64,000 nt of DNA. Origin: Myxococcaceae bacterium JPH2. GTDB lineage: Bacteria; Myxococcota; Myxococcia; Myxococcales; Myxococcaceae. A program made the translations under genes and the position numbers. Below the pieces are notes generated by a model. It saw only the letters and a program-made list of their open reading frames with translations. It ran no database searches and was not told where the DNA came from. Positions 40,172 to 51,357 of the stretch are shown here, piece after piece. Position 1 is the first letter of the stretch, and each line of letters starts with the position of its first letter. The stretch covers positions 1 through 64,000 of the forward strand of contig JAEMGR010000017.1 in NCBI GenBank assembly GCA_016458225.1, read 5' to 3'.

Positions 40172-41173
40172 ATGGCTAGAGCCCCCGCAGGGCCGGTGCC
40201 GGTGGTGGTGATGGGGCTGGGGTTCATTGGGCAGGAAATTGCCAAGGCAGCCCTGTCCTCTCAGGAGGTCGAGCTCATCGGCGCAGTGGATACCCAGCCG
40301 GCACTGGTGGGTCGCGCGCTCGGTGAGGTGCTCGGTCTCCCCGCACCCAAAGTGAAGGTGATGGACACGCTGGAGCGCGCCGTGGGGCGCCGTCAGGGCG
40401 TGGTCCTCTTGCATGCGACCGGCTCCCGGTTGCCCGACGTGATGGCGCAGCTGCTCGAGGCGCTGAAGCTGGGCCTGCCGGTGGCGAGCACCTGCGAGGA
40501 GCTGGCCTTCCCGTACCTGAAGCACCCCGAGCTGGCGGACAAGCTGGATCGCGCCGCGCAGCGCGCCGGCGTGGCGGTGGTGGGCACGGGCGTCAACCCG
40601 GGCTTCGTGTTGGACCGGCTCATCGCGACGGCAGGGCAGGTCTGCGGTCCGGTGCGCAAGGTGACGGCGACGCGGGTGGTGGACGCGCGCACGCGCCGCG
40701 AGGCGCTCCAGCGCAAGGTGGGCGCGGGGCTGAGCGAGGATGAGTTCTTCGCCTTGGTGGACAGCGAGCAGCTGGGCCACGTGGGGCTGGTGGAGTCCGC
40801 CGCGCTCGCCGCGCTGGGGCTGGGGCTGGACTGTGACGATTACGAAGAGGAAGTCGCGCCCGTCTTCGCGGAGGAAGACATCTCCGGGGGCGCGTTCGCG
40901 GTGAAGAAGGGTCGCGTGGCGGGCATGTTCCAGTCCGTGGTGGGACTGGAGGATGGCCAGGAGCGCGTGCGTCTGGAGTTGACTATCGCTGTGGGGGCGG
41001 AAGACCCCAAGGATCGGATTGAAATCGACGCGGATCCTAAGTTGGTGCTGGAAGTTCCGGGGGGTGTGGCGGGGGACCGGGCCACCGCGAATGCGCTGGT
41101 GAATGCCGCGCCACGCTTGACGGCCGCCGAAGCAGGGCTCCTCACGGTGCTCGAGCTTCCGGCAGGACGGTAA
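40172..41173 (+). CDS. DapB-like NAD(P)-binding dehydrogenase
   Basis: 333 residues. N-terminal Rossmann motif GLGFIG after VVVM, then ASTCEELAFP and GTGVNPGFVLDRL, which occur in dihydrodipicolinate reductase-like proteins such as 2,4-diaminopentanoate dehydrogenase. It is longer than true DapB and lacks the usual lysine-pathway context. Reduction or deamination of an amino acid derivative is possible. GGAG lies upstream of the ATG at 40172. Followed 16 nt later by the MaoC pair. Confidence 0.75.
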   Translation: MARAPAGPVPVVVMGLGFIGQEIAKAALSSQEVELIGAVDTQPALVGRALGEVLGLPAPKVKVMDTLERAVGRRQGVVLLHATGSRLPDVMAQLLEALKLGLPVASTCEELAFPYLKHPELADKLDRAAQRAGVAVVGTGVNPGFVLDRLIATAGQVCGPVRKVTATRVVDARTRREALQRKVGAGLSEDEFFALVDSEQLGHVGLVESAALAALGLGLDCDDYEEEVAPVFAEEDISGGAFAVKKGRVAGMFQSVVGLEDGQERVRLELTIAVGAEDPKDRIEIDADPKLVLEVPGGVAGDRATANALVNAAPRLTAAEAGLLTVLELPAGR

Positions 41174-41189
41174 CTGTCAGGAGAGGGAC

Positions 41190-41639
41190 ATGCTCGACAA
41201 GAACGCGATCGGCCGTGCCTCGCCGCCGACGCTGAATGAAGTGGAGAAGGGGTCCATCCGGCGCTTCGCGGAGGCCATCGGAGACTACAATCCCATCTAC
41301 TACGACGAGGAGTACGCTCGAGCTTCGGGCTACCCCACCATTGTCGCGCCCCCTACCTTTCCCGCGTCGTTCCACTCCGCCGCCGACCTTCGAGAGCTGC
41401 TCGGCGTAGGCATCAAGAGCTTGCTGCACGCGGAGCAGGGCTTCGACTACGAGCGTCCCATCTTCGCCGGAGACCGCATCTTCGTCTCCACGCGCGTGGC
41501 GGACGTCTTCGAGCGGCCCGGCATCGCGGGGAAGATGGACATCGCAGTCATCGAGGACGAGGGCCGAGACGAGGAAGGCAACCTCGTGTTCCGTGCCCGC
41601 AGGACCCTGGTGGTGCGTGCTTCCAAGGAGACTCCCTGA
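41190..41639 (+). CDS. MaoC-like dehydratase, N-terminal-domain subunit
   Basis: 149 residues resembling the FAS1-like/HadA type subunit: FAEAIGDYNPIYYDEEYAR, then PTFPASF and DYERPIFAGDRIFVSTRV. Such subunits pair with a catalytic MaoC subunit to form a heterodimeric (3R)-hydroxyacyl dehydratase. Good GAGAGG ribosome-binding site. The stop overlaps the next ATG by one base. Confidence 0.85.
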   Translation: MLDKNAIGRASPPTLNEVEKGSIRRFAEAIGDYNPIYYDEEYARASGYPTIVAPPTFPASFHSAADLRELLGVGIKSLLHAEQGFDYERPIFAGDRIFVSTRVADVFERPGIAGKMDIAVIEDEGRDEEGNLVFRARRTLVVRASKETP

Positions 41640-42304
41640 TGCCCGCGCGCAAGCTCTATTTCGAGTCCATCCGCGTCGGTGACGAGCTGCCGGCCCTGGC
41701 CAAGGCTCCCATCGACCGCGTGCAGTTGTCGCGCTACGCGGGGGCCTCCGGCGACTACAACCCGGTGCACGTGGACGAGGTCTACGCCAAGAGCGTGGGC
41801 ATGCCGTCCGTCTACGCGCCGGGGATGCTGGTGATGGGCATGCTCGGCCAGCTCATCAGCGACTGGGCCCGGGGCGGCCAGCTGCGGCGCTACAACGTCC
41901 GCTTCATCAAGATGGTCTGGCCCGGGGACACCGTGGTCTGCAAGGGCCGCGTGAGCGACCGGCACGGCTCCGGCGGTCGCTACTTCGTGGAGATCGACCT
42001 CTGGGCGGAGAACCAGCGGGGCGAACTCGTCATGAAGGGCGGCTCGCAAATCCAGCTCTTCTTCTCGCTCGAGGACGAGAGCCGGCAGCGCTCCGGTCAG
42101 GCCCCCATCGTCGTCGAGGTGCCCCGCGAGAGCCTGGCCACCGCCAGCGCCAACGCGGGCGGGTCCTCCGTGCCCCGCGCCCCGGAAGAGGGCGAGGACT
42201 CGGGCGAGCCCCGCACTGGCGCCTCGTCCAAGAAGACCGCCCCCCGAGAGAAGCCCGCCGCCAAGACGGCGACCCTGCCCTCGGCACGCAAGCCCAAGAA
42301 GTAG
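41639..42304 (+). CDS. MaoC-family dehydratase, catalytic subunit
   Basis: 221 residues. The hydratase motif with catalytic Asp/His is seen in YAGASGDYNPVHVDE, and the hot-dog fold continues through FIKMVWPGDTVVCKGRV. The final 70 residues are a low-complexity Ala/Pro/Ser/Lys tail absent from most family members. Start overlaps the stop of the partner gene, so the subunits are probably made together. Role in fatty-acid or secondary-metabolite acyl chain processing is inferred. Confidence 0.87.
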   Translation: MPARKLYFESIRVGDELPALAKAPIDRVQLSRYAGASGDYNPVHVDEVYAKSVGMPSVYAPGMLVMGMLGQLISDWARGGQLRRYNVRFIKMVWPGDTVVCKGRVSDRHGSGGRYFVEIDLWAENQRGELVMKGGSQIQLFFSLEDESRQRSGQAPIVVEVPRESLATASANAGGSSVPRAPEEGEDSGEPRTGASSKKTAPREKPAAKTATLPSARKPKK

Positions 42305-42320
42305 GCCCGCCCGGGGAGCA

Positions 42321-42366
42321 ACCCTGCGTTCAGCCCGGTGGCTCTGACCGCCCCTCAACGCAGGGT
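42321..42366. repeat. 10-bp perfect inverted repeat upstream of the acyl-CoA dehydrogenase
   Basis: ACCCTGCGTT at 42321-42330 and AACGCAGGGT at 42357-42366, 26-nt loop. It lies between the MaoC gene and the acyl-CoA dehydrogenase promoter. It could be a terminator stem or an operator for a fatty-acid-responsive regulator. Confidence 0.45.
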
Positions 42367-42377
42367 GTCATTCAAGG

Positions 42378-42406
42378 TTGACTCAAAAATCAGGCGACGC
42401 CAAACT
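42378..42406 (+). promoter_or_regulatory. Possible promoter of the acyl-CoA dehydrogenase
   Basis: TTGACT at 42378-42383, 17-nt spacer, CAAACT at 42401-42406. The -35 box is strong, the -10 weak. An inverted repeat ends 12 nt upstream. Confidence 0.35.
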
Positions 42407-42491
42407 TCCTGCGTCCTTACCGGGCCTCTGACCCCAAACCGCTCTTCCGCGTGGCGAGCGGCGGGCAGCGAGCCCTCACGCAGGAGTGGCC

Positions 42492-44336
<1,845 letters not shown>

Positions 44337-44360
44337 GCCGAAGGGCGGGGTGCGCGGGGG

Positions 44361-44810
44361 CTACTCGCCCTCGCGCACGCCGATGGCGAGCTGGGCCAGT
44401 CCGGCCTTCTTCGCCAGCTCCATCACCTGGACCACCGTGCCGTGGGGAACACCCTCGTCCGCCTGGACGATGACCACGGTGTCCGGGTTCTGTCCCCGGG
44501 CCTGCTCGAAGGCCTTCTTCAGCTCGTCCTGGGACACCACGTTGCCCGCCACGACGAAGCGGCCATCCGCCAGCACCGCCACGGACAGGTCCGTGGTGCG
44601 CGCGGTGACGTCCGCGGCGCCGCCCTTGGGCAGGTTCACCTTGAGGCCCGTCTTCACGCCGCCGCCGGGGCCCTGCTGGACGATGACGGTGCTCGTCACC
44701 ATGAAGATGATGAGCAGCACCAGCATCACGTCCGTCAGCGGCGTGATGTTGATCTCCGCGAACACGCCCTCGTTCTCGTCATCCGACCCTGGCGTCTTTC
44801 CCATGCCCAT
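44361..44810 (-). CDS. ExbD/TolR-family transport protein
   Basis: 149 residues. One N-terminal membrane helix after the INITPLTDVMLVLLIIFMV signature; the Asp in TPLTD is the proton-pathway residue. The rest is periplasmic with DGRFVVAGNVVSQDELKKA. It works with the ExbB/TolQ-like protein encoded 12 nt upstream to drive an outer-membrane process by the proton motive force. Confidence 0.92.
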   Translation of the reverse strand: MGMGKTPGSDDENEGVFAEINITPLTDVMLVLLIIFMVTSTVIVQQGPGGGVKTGLKVNLPKGGAADVTARTTDLSVAVLADGRFVVAGNVVSQDELKKAFEQARGQNPDTVVIVQADEGVPHGTVVQVMELAKKAGLAQLAIGVREGE

Positions 44811-44822
44811 GGCGCGGTCTCC

Positions 44823-45542
44823 TTACGTCGAAGAGGGCGCGGGCTGCGCGTCCGGGCGGGGAGGGGAGGCGGGGGCTTCCACGACGGGGGGCACGCCCGC
44901 GGCGCGCTCCTTGAGCAGCTCGACGAACTCGTCGCCCAACAGGCGCAGCTCCACGAGCACGCGCGACAGCCGGGCCTGGAAGTAGTTGTAGAAGACCATG
45001 GCCATGACGGCCACGAGGATGCCCACGGCGGTGGCCACGAGCGCCTCGGAGATGCCCGTCATCACCGCCGACGTGCCGCCGGTGCCGCCGGCCTCCACGT
45101 CCAGGCCCAGGTCCTTGAACGAGCGCATGATGCCAGCCACGGTGCCGAACAGGCCCACGAACGGCGTCGTCGAGCCGATGGTGGCGAGGATCCACAGGTT
45201 GCGGCGCAGCTTGAGGCCCACCTGGGCGCGCTCGCGCTCCACCGCGGACTCGATGCCCGAGCCGCCCGTGGTGCGGGCCCGCTCCCAGCGCTCGAACCCC
45301 GCGAGGAAGATGTCGGCGGCCACCGCGTCGGAGCGCTCGGCCGTGGTGCGCGCGGCGGGCACGTCCCCTCGCAGCAGGTGCTTGTGGATGGTCTCTCCCA
45401 AGGCGCGCGAGCGCTCGCTCACCCCCCAGAGGGCGAGCAAACGTTCGATGGCCACGCCCAGCGCGACCACCGAGGCGGCCAGGAGCAGGGCAAGGGTGAC
45501 ACCGCCGAGGCGAAGGTAGTGCAGGAGATCGTTCAGGCTCAT
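44823..45542 (-). CDS. MotA/TolQ/ExbB-family proton channel protein
   Basis: 239 residues. An N-terminal membrane helix (LALLLAASVVALGVAIERLL), then GLFGTVAGIMRSFKDLG and a TAVGILVAVMAMVFYNYF segment typical of ExbB/TolQ. It forms the stator-like channel with the ExbD-like partner. No TonB or TolA gene is in the window. Divergent from the DUF4292 lipoprotein. Confidence 0.92.
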   Translation of the reverse strand: MSLNDLLHYLRLGGVTLALLLAASVVALGVAIERLLALWGVSERSRALGETIHKHLLRGDVPAARTTAERSDAVAADIFLAGFERWERARTTGGSGIESAVERERAQVGLKLRRNLWILATIGSTTPFVGLFGTVAGIMRSFKDLGLDVEAGGTGGTSAVMTGISEALVATAVGILVAVMAMVFYNYFQARLSRVLVELRLLGDEFVELLKERAAGVPPVVEAPASPPRPDAQPAPSST

Positions 45543-45584
45543 GGAGGATGACCGGGCAGGGCCGCCTGGCCCAGACTAGGACAT

Positions 45585-46415
45585 ATGAACCGCGCAGCCG
45601 CTGCAATCTTCCTGGCCCTGCTTTGTTCGGCCTGCCCCAAGCGACTCGAGTTTGGTCCAGAAGGCCGCATCAGCGACCCGCAGGTGCTCTACCAGCACGT
45701 GCGTGAGCGCCAGGCGCAGGTCGTCACGTTGGAGGGCGACGCGAAGGTGCACATCGAGTCGCCGCAGGGCAGCGGCACGCTCAGCATGTTCGTGGGCATC
45801 AGTCGCCCCGCGCTCGTCCACCTGGAGACGTTCGACTTCTTCAACCGGCCCGTCGCCTCGCTCACCAGCGACGGCGAGCGCTTCGGTCTGCTCCAGGCCC
45901 GCGAGAACACCTACTACCAAGGGCCCTCGAGTCCGGAGAACGTCTCGCGCTTCCTGCCCGTGGTGTTGCCGAGCGAGGAGCTGGTCGCCGTCATGCTCGG
46001 CCAGACCCCGCTCATTCCCCCGGAGCGGATGACGCTGGAGCTGGATGAGAAGAACCGGGTCTATGTGCTCACGCTCTACCGAGGCCCCGCGCGTCAGACG
46101 CTGCGCGTCGATCCGCGCTACCTGCGCGTGGTGAAGAGCGAGGTGAGCGGCGTGCCGGGCTACGACCTGGCGTTCGATGACTTCAAGCTGCGCGGCGAGC
46201 TGCTCTTCCCGGGGAAGGTCTCCCTGGATGCCGCCGCGGCCAATACCAGGCTGGAGCTTCGGTATCAGCGGGTGACACTCAACGGCCGGCCGGATCTCAC
46301 ACTCTACGAGTTGGCGGCCCCCGAGGGCGCGAAGGTGGTGGACGTGGACGCTCAGGGGCGCGAGCTGTCGGGCCCCCACCCGGTGGGTCCTCCGCCACCG
46401 GTGCCGGGCTCCTAG
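45585..46415 (+). CDS. DUF4292-type lipoprotein (LolB-like fold)
   Basis: 276 residues. Lipobox LLCSAC with Cys18. LEGDAKVHIESPQGSGTLSMF, then FDFFNRPVASLTSDGERF fit the DUF4292/LolB-like group, which may bind lipid or lipoprotein in the periplasm. Function inferred only. The start has AGGA just upstream. Followed by the MshEN-type pair on the same strand. Confidence 0.7.
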   Translation: MNRAAAAIFLALLCSACPKRLEFGPEGRISDPQVLYQHVRERQAQVVTLEGDAKVHIESPQGSGTLSMFVGISRPALVHLETFDFFNRPVASLTSDGERFGLLQARENTYYQGPSSPENVSRFLPVVLPSEELVAVMLGQTPLIPPERMTLELDEKNRVYVLTLYRGPARQTLRVDPRYLRVVKSEVSGVPGYDLAFDDFKLRGELLFPGKVSLDAAAANTRLELRYQRVTLNGRPDLTLYELAAPEGAKVVDVDAQGRELSGPHPVGPPPPVPGS

Positions 46416-46475
46416 GCGGCCGGGCGCGGAAGAATCAGTGGTTTGGCCCAACTCGGGTACACTGGCCCCTACGAC

Positions 46476-47255
46476 ATGGCACAGATCAAGCTTGGCGAAC
46501 TGCTGATCAAGGCGAACGTGCTCCAGGAGAGCCAGCTCAAGGCCGCGCTCGCCGAACAGGCGAAGTGGGGCGGAAAGCTGGGGGAGATCCTGGTCCGGAT
46601 GAACCTCGTGTCCGAGGACATCCTGGTCCGCGCCCTGTCCAAGCAGCTCGGAATGCCCGCCGTGAACCTGGAGGCGGTGCAGAGCGTTCAGCCGCACGTG
46701 AAGGCGAAGATCTCCACGCAGACGGCGCGGGACTTCTCCGTGCTGCCGCTTCAGCTTCGGGATGAGGGCAAGACGCTGGTGGTGGCCATGTCGGATCCGC
46801 TCAACGTGCGGATGCTCGACGAGCTGCGCGCCATCACCAAGTGTCGCATCGTGGTGAACGTGGCGGGGCGGACGTCCATCGCGCGCGCGTTCGCCCGCAT
46901 CTACGAGGAGACGGCCGAGCTGGAGGACGCGGACACCAACTTCAAGGTGGTGGACGCGCAGGGTCGCACTGTCGTCAAGAACCTCAAGGACCTGGACCCT
47001 GCCGCGGCCGCGGTGGTGAGCGCCGGGCCTCCTCCTCCGACGAGCGCGGCGCCCCGGAGCGCCGCGGCGCCTCGCGCGCAGGCGCCCGTGGTGGAGGCTC
47101 CTCCAGCCCGCGCTGGCGGCAGCCCGGCGGACATGCTCCGCAGCGTCGAGGACGTTCAGCGCAAGGAAGTGGCCGCGCTCAAGGCGATGGTCGAGCTGTG
47201 CATCGAGAAGGGCATCTTCTCGCGCGAGGAGTACCTCGCGAAGGTCAAGCGGTAG
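46476..47255 (+). CDS. Stand-alone MshEN (GspE N-terminal)-domain protein
   Basis: 259 residues. The N-terminal MshEN domain has two 24-residue motifs beginning KLGELL and KLGEIL, separated by five residues, as in cyclic di-GMP-binding MshEN domains; the usual Gly at position 10 is Asn in both. A further GspE-N region (LPLQLRDEGKTLVVAMSDP) follows, and a Pro/Ala linker and a helical tail (VEDVQRKEVAALKAMVELC). There is no ATPase domain. It may sense c-di-GMP or dock to a motility or secretion machine. A TACACT element precedes the ATG by 12 nt. Confidence 0.75.
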   Translation: MAQIKLGELLIKANVLQESQLKAALAEQAKWGGKLGEILVRMNLVSEDILVRALSKQLGMPAVNLEAVQSVQPHVKAKISTQTARDFSVLPLQLRDEGKTLVVAMSDPLNVRMLDELRAITKCRIVVNVAGRTSIARAFARIYEETAELEDADTNFKVVDAQGRTVVKNLKDLDPAAAAVVSAGPPPPTSAAPRSAAAPRAQAPVVEAPPARAGGSPADMLRSVEDVQRKEVAALKAMVELCIEKGIFSREEYLAKVKR

Positions 47256-47264
47256 CCCTCACCC

Positions 47265-48203
47265 ATGCGCAAGAAGATTGGCGAGCTGCTGGTCCAGGCC
47301 GGCGTGGTGACCGAGGAGCAGGTCAAGACCGCGCTGGCGTCCGTGCGTCGCGGCCAGGGACGGAAGCTGGGCGAGGTCCTCATCTCCCAAGGCGCGTGCA
47401 ACACGACGGACATCGCGCGGGCGCTGGCGACTCAGTACGAGCTGCCCTTCGTGGAGCTGCCCGAGAACATCCCCGTCGCGGTGGCGTCGCTCGTGTCGGT
47501 GGACTTCCAGTCCGAGCACCGCATCCTCCCGTTCCGCCTGGAGTCAGAGGGGCGGGGCGAGAAGCTGCACGTGGCGGTGGAGGATCCGGCGGACCTGACC
47601 ATCGTGGACGAGCTGCGGTTCCAGCTCAGCAAGCAGCTGCGCATCTTCGTCGCGTCACCTGACGACATGGACACCGCGCTGGCGCGTGCCCGGGGAGAGC
47701 CCTTGGACATCGTGGAGGCAGAGCCACTCGACGAGGAGCCGGTCGCTGCTCCGCCGCGTCCGCGTCCAGCCGCGAGCGCCGCGGCGATGCCCTGGGAGCT
47801 GCCCCCGCCTCCGCCGGACGAGTCCAAGTCCTCAGGCGTCGATGTGCTGGAGGACTTGCTCGGGGCGAAGGCGCGCCCGAGTCCCGCGAAGCCGCCGCCG
47901 CCGCCCGTTCCGGATGAGGATGAGGCGGAGTCCGGGTCGGGCAAGCCGCGCGTCCCGGTGGTGATGTTCGGGGGCGCCGCGCAGGGCTTGCGACCGTCGG
48001 TGGTGCTCACGCCCACGCCCAGCTTCTCGGACGAGGACCTGGCGGTGCTGGACGACCTCGACCGCCTGTCCAAGGGCGAGGAGCCGAGCCTCGACACGGA
48101 GAAGGTGAAGCCCGCGCGCATGGTGGCGAGCCTCATCCGGTTGCTGATCCGCAAGGGACTCATCCAGGAGTCGGAGTTCCTGGAGGAGCTGGCGCGGAAG
48201 TGA
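47265..48203 (+). CDS. Second stand-alone MshEN-domain protein
   Basis: 312 residues, paralogue of the preceding gene 9 nt away. Two motifs beginning KIGELL and KLGEVL with Gly at position 10 in both, so closer to the canonical c-di-GMP-binding form; the spacer is six residues. A GspE-N part follows ([21 protein letters not shown]), then a long Pro/Ala/Glu linker and a C-terminal helical segment ([19 protein letters not shown]) resembling that of its neighbour. No nucleotide-hydrolysing domain. Confidence 0.75.
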   Translation: MRKKIGELLVQAGVVTEEQVKTALASVRRGQGRKLGEVLISQGACNTTDIARALATQYELPFVELPENIPVAVASLVSVDFQSEHRILPFRLESEGRGEKLHVAVEDPADLTIVDELRFQLSKQLRIFVASPDDMDTALARARGEPLDIVEAEPLDEEPVAAPPRPRPAASAAAMPWELPPPPPDESKSSGVDVLEDLLGAKARPSPAKPPPPPVPDEDEAESGSGKPRVPVVMFGGAAQGLRPSVVLTPTPSFSDEDLAVLDDLDRLSKGEEPSLDTEKVKPARMVASLIRLLIRKGLIQESEFLEELARK

Positions 48204-49225
48204 CCGTCGGGACGCACCCCGCCTCCGCCGAGCCCGTGCTGGAGGTGCGAGGGCTGACCACGGAGCTGCGGTTGGAGGGCGGCCCGGTGCGCGCCGTGGA
48301 CGGCGTGTCGTTCTCGGTCCCAGCGGGGAGCACGCTCGGCGTGGTGGGCGAGAGCGGCTGCGGCAAGAGCCTGACCGCGTTGTCGGTGATGCGGCTCGTC
48401 CCCGAGCCTGTCGCGCGCATCGTCTCAGGTGAAGTCCGCCTGAGTGGTGTGGACCTCCTGTTGCTCCCGGAGGCGCGGATGCGCGAGGTGCGCGGACGCG
48501 CGCTGGGCATGGTGTTCCAGGAGCCGATGACCTCGCTCAACCCCGTGCACACGGTGGGCGAGCAGCTCGCCGAAGGACCTCGGCTCCACCTGGGGGAGTC
48601 CCGCCGTCGCGCGCGCGAGCGGGCCGTGGAGTTGCTGCGCACCGTGGGCATTCCGGCGCCCGAGGAGCGCGTGGACGCCTATCCGCACCAGCTCTCCGGG
48701 GGCATGCGCCAGCGGGTGATGATCGCGATGGCGCTCGCGTGCGACCCCTCGGTGCTCATCGCGGACGAGCCAACAACTGCATTGGACGTCACGGTCCAGG
48801 CGCAGATTCTGGAGCTGCTCAAGCGCGTGCAGGCAGCGCGTCACATGGCCGTGCTGCTCATCACCCACGATCTGGGCGTGGTGGCGGGGCAGTGCGACAC
48901 CGTCGCGGTGATGTACGCGGGCAGGGTGGTGGAGCACGCGCCCGTGCGCGAGCTGTTCGCGCATCCCGCGCACCCGTACACGGCGGGGCTGTTGCGCTCG
49001 ATTCCCTCCTGGGATGCGGCACGCGGGGAGTCGGCGGAAGGCGCGCGTCCCCGGCTGCGCGCCATCCCGGGCATGGTGCCTTCCCTGCGACAGCTCCCGA
49101 AGGGCTGTGCCTTTCGCGAGCGCTGCGAGCGAGCCGTGGAGCGCTGTGCCCAGGTCGCGCCGCCGCTGGAGGTGAAGCGAGGGACGCAGCTCGCCGCATG
49201 TCATCAGCCGGTGCCCGTGTCATGA
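48200..49225 (+). CDS. Peptide ABC transporter ATP-binding protein (DppD/OppD-type)
   Basis: 341 residues. Walker A GESGCGKS, signature LSGGMRQR, Walker [20 protein letters not shown], and the oligopeptide-type C-terminus ([15 protein letters not shown]). It energises import of peptides. The GTG start overlaps the stop of the MshEN gene; its own stop overlaps the next ATG (ATGA). Confidence 0.92.
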   Translation: MTVGTHPASAEPVLEVRGLTTELRLEGGPVRAVDGVSFSVPAGSTLGVVGESGCGKSLTALSVMRLVPEPVARIVSGEVRLSGVDLLLLPEARMREVRGRALGMVFQEPMTSLNPVHTVGEQLAEGPRLHLGESRRRARERAVELLRTVGIPAPEERVDAYPHQLSGGMRQRVMIAMALACDPSVLIADEPTTALDVTVQAQILELLKRVQAARHMAVLLITHDLGVVAGQCDTVAVMYAGRVVEHAPVRELFAHPAHPYTAGLLRSIPSWDAARGESAEGARPRLRAIPGMVPSLRQLPKGCAFRERCERAVERCAQVAPPLEVKRGTQLAACHQPVPVS

Positions 49226-50268
49226 CCGCGCCGCTCGTCCAGGTCCGGGGCTTGAAGGTGCACTTCCCGGTGCGTCGAGGACTGCTAGGGCGGACCCACG
49301 GGTGGGTGCGCGCGGTCGAAGGCGTGGACTTCGACGTGGCGCGAGGCGAGACGCTCGGCGTGGTGGGCGAGAGCGGTTGCGGCAAGAGCACCCTCGGGCG
49401 CGCATTGCTCCAACTGGTGGACATCACCCAGGGCTCCGTTCGTTTCGACGGGCAGGAGCTGGTGGGGCTCTCTCAACGGCGCGTTCGTCCGCTGCGGCGG
49501 CGCATGCAGCTCGTCTTCCAGGACCCGTTCGCGTCGCTCAATCCCCGGATGACCGTGCGGGACATCCTGAGCGAGCCCTTCGTCATCCACGGGCTGGCGC
49601 GCGGCGCGGAGCGAGCGCGCGAGCTGCACGGTCTGCTGGACGTCCTCGGGTTGCCGAAGGACGCGCTGGAGCGCTATCCGCACGAGTTCTCCGGCGGTCA
49701 GCGCCAACGCATCGGGATTGCACGTGCCATCGCGTTGCGCCCGGAGCTGGTGGTGGCGGACGAGCCGCTGAGCGCGCTCGATGTCTCCATCCAGGCGCAG
49801 ATCGTCAACCTGCTGGCGGACCTTCAGCGCGAGCGAGGGCTGACCTACGTCTTCATCGCGCACGACCTCAAGGTCGTGGAGTACCTCTCCACCCGCGTGG
49901 CGGTGATGTACCTGGGCCGCATCGTGGAGCTGGCTCCGGCGCGGCGGCTGTCGCAGGGGGCTCGGCATCCGTACACCCGCGCGTTGCTGTCCGCGGTGCC
50001 CGTGCCCGACCCGATGCATCCGCGCACGCGCCAGGTCCTGCCGGGCGAGCCGCCGTCCCCGCTGTCTCCGCCGGCGGGGTGCGCGTTCCATCCTCGGTGC
50101 CCGCAGGCAATGGAGCGGTGCCGGCGCGAGTCACCCCCGCTGTATCCGTTGGCCTCGGGGCACTCGGTCGCCTGCTTCCTCGCGGAAGGCGACGCGCTCG
50201 GTGCCGCCCAGGCTTCTTCCCTCGCAGGAGGTTCCGGTGTTCTGGCTCAGCCATCATCACCCGGATGA
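49222..50268 (+). CDS. Peptide ABC transporter ATP-binding protein (DppF/OppF-type)
   Basis: 348 residues. Walker [10 protein letters not shown], signature FSGGQRQR, Walker [20 protein letters not shown] and a C-terminal oligopeptide-type Cys motif ([15 protein letters not shown]). Partner of the preceding ATPase. No permease or binding protein is in the window. ATG 49222 overlaps the upstream stop; ATG 49198 is less likely. Confidence 0.92.
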   Translation: MTAPLVQVRGLKVHFPVRRGLLGRTHGWVRAVEGVDFDVARGETLGVVGESGCGKSTLGRALLQLVDITQGSVRFDGQELVGLSQRRVRPLRRRMQLVFQDPFASLNPRMTVRDILSEPFVIHGLARGAERARELHGLLDVLGLPKDALERYPHEFSGGQRQRIGIARAIALRPELVVADEPLSALDVSIQAQIVNLLADLQRERGLTYVFIAHDLKVVEYLSTRVAVMYLGRIVELAPARRLSQGARHPYTRALLSAVPVPDPMHPRTRQVLPGEPPSPLSPPAGCAFHPRCPQAMERCRRESPPLYPLASGHSVACFLAEGDALGAAQASSLAGGSGVLAQPSSPG

Positions 50269-50644
50269 GTACAACCGCACCTACCTGCTGGGCGGCGTGC
50301 GCGTGTGCGCGCGTTGCCTGGGCACGTATCCGGTCCTGGTCGCTGTCTTCCTCGCGCTCTTCGCCCTGCGCGCGCCGCTGATGTTCGGCGCGGAGGTGCC
50401 GGTGGGGCTCGTGCTCGTGACGCCCGCGGTCGTCGACTGGGCGGTGGGACGCTTCCGGCCTGGCGCAGGGTCCAACGCCCTGCGCTCGTTGACCGGCGTA
50501 TTGCTGGGCGCGGGGCTCGGACGCTCGCTGTTCATTCACGTCCAAAGGCCATTGCCCACGGTCCTCTTGGCTCAAAGCGCGCTGGTGACAGCCGTCGCAG
50601 TCCCTGTCATTCTGGCTACTTACCGGAAGCCACGTCCGGAATAG
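50237..50644 (+). CDS. DUF2085-like small membrane protein
   Basis: 135 residues. [15 protein letters not shown], then VCARCLGTYP match DUF2085, whose members carry a conserved His/Cys signature and several membrane helices; about three to four are predicted here. Function unknown, metal binding possible. GTG 50237 has AGGAGG five bases upstream and lies inside the end of the preceding ABC gene (32-nt overlap). Confidence 0.7.
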   Translation: MFWLSHHHPDEYNRTYLLGGVRVCARCLGTYPVLVAVFLALFALRAPLMFGAEVPVGLVLVTPAVVDWAVGRFRPGAGSNALRSLTGVLLGAGLGRSLFIHVQRPLPTVLLAQSALVTAVAVPVILATYRKPRPE

Positions 50645-50709
50645 ACCCTGACCGCGGCATGGTCCGTTAGAGGGCCTGGGCGGTGGGAAGGGAAAGCACC
50701 CGTGGCTCC

Positions 50710-51357
50710 ATGAGCAATGGGGGAGTGTTGGGACCGGAGATCTCAGACGAGCGGCTGATGCTCGCCTTCCAGGCGGGAGATGCTCGTGCATTCGAGGCCC
50801 TGGTGCGCAGGCACCGGGCGCCGGTCTTCAACTTCATCCTGCGCTTCGTCGGTCACCGGTCGCGGGCGGAGGACGTGCTGCAGGAGACGTGGCTCAAGGT
50901 CGTGCGCAGCGCCCGGGAGTACGAGCCCAAGGCCAAGCTGACGACGTGGCTCTACACCATTGCGAGGAACCTCTGCGTGGACAGCACGCGCAAAGAGAGC
51001 TACCGCCAGACCTCCTCCTTGGAGGCACCCGCCGCCGGCACCGACGGCGACGAGGGGCGTGCGCTCGGGGAGAGCCTTCCGGACGAAGGCGCCAGCCCGG
51101 AGCGGGGCGCTCACAACGCGCGGCTGCGACCCTTGTTGGAGCGTGCGCTCGCCAGCCTTCCAGAAGAGCAACGCGAGGTCTTCATCCTCCGTGAGTACAG
51201 CGGCATCCCCTTCAAGGAGATCGCCGAGGTGACGGGCGTGTCCGAGAACACAGTGAAGAGTCGGATGCGCTACGCGCTGGAGGCGCTGCGCCGACGCCTG
51301 GGCGAACTGGGCGTGGACGGCGATCTGGCGGAGGATGGAAGGACGGTGGCGGGATGA
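50710..51357 (+). CDS. ECF-type RNA polymerase sigma factor
   Basis: 215 residues. Region 2 (RRHRAPVFNFILRFVGHRSRAEDVLQETWLKV) and region 4 (FKEIAEVTGVSENTVKSRMRYAL) are clear. Its stop overlaps the ATG of the anti-sigma gene, the standard pairing. ATG 50710 and GTG 50683 are both possible starts. A TAGAGG -10-like element at 50668-50673 lacks a good -35. Confidence 0.9.
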   Translation: MSNGGVLGPEISDERLMLAFQAGDARAFEALVRRHRAPVFNFILRFVGHRSRAEDVLQETWLKVVRSAREYEPKAKLTTWLYTIARNLCVDSTRKESYRQTSSLEAPAAGTDGDEGRALGESLPDEGASPERGAHNARLRPLLERALASLPEEQREVFILREYSGIPFKEIAEVTGVSENTVKSRMRYALEALRRRLGELGVDGDLAEDGRTVAG

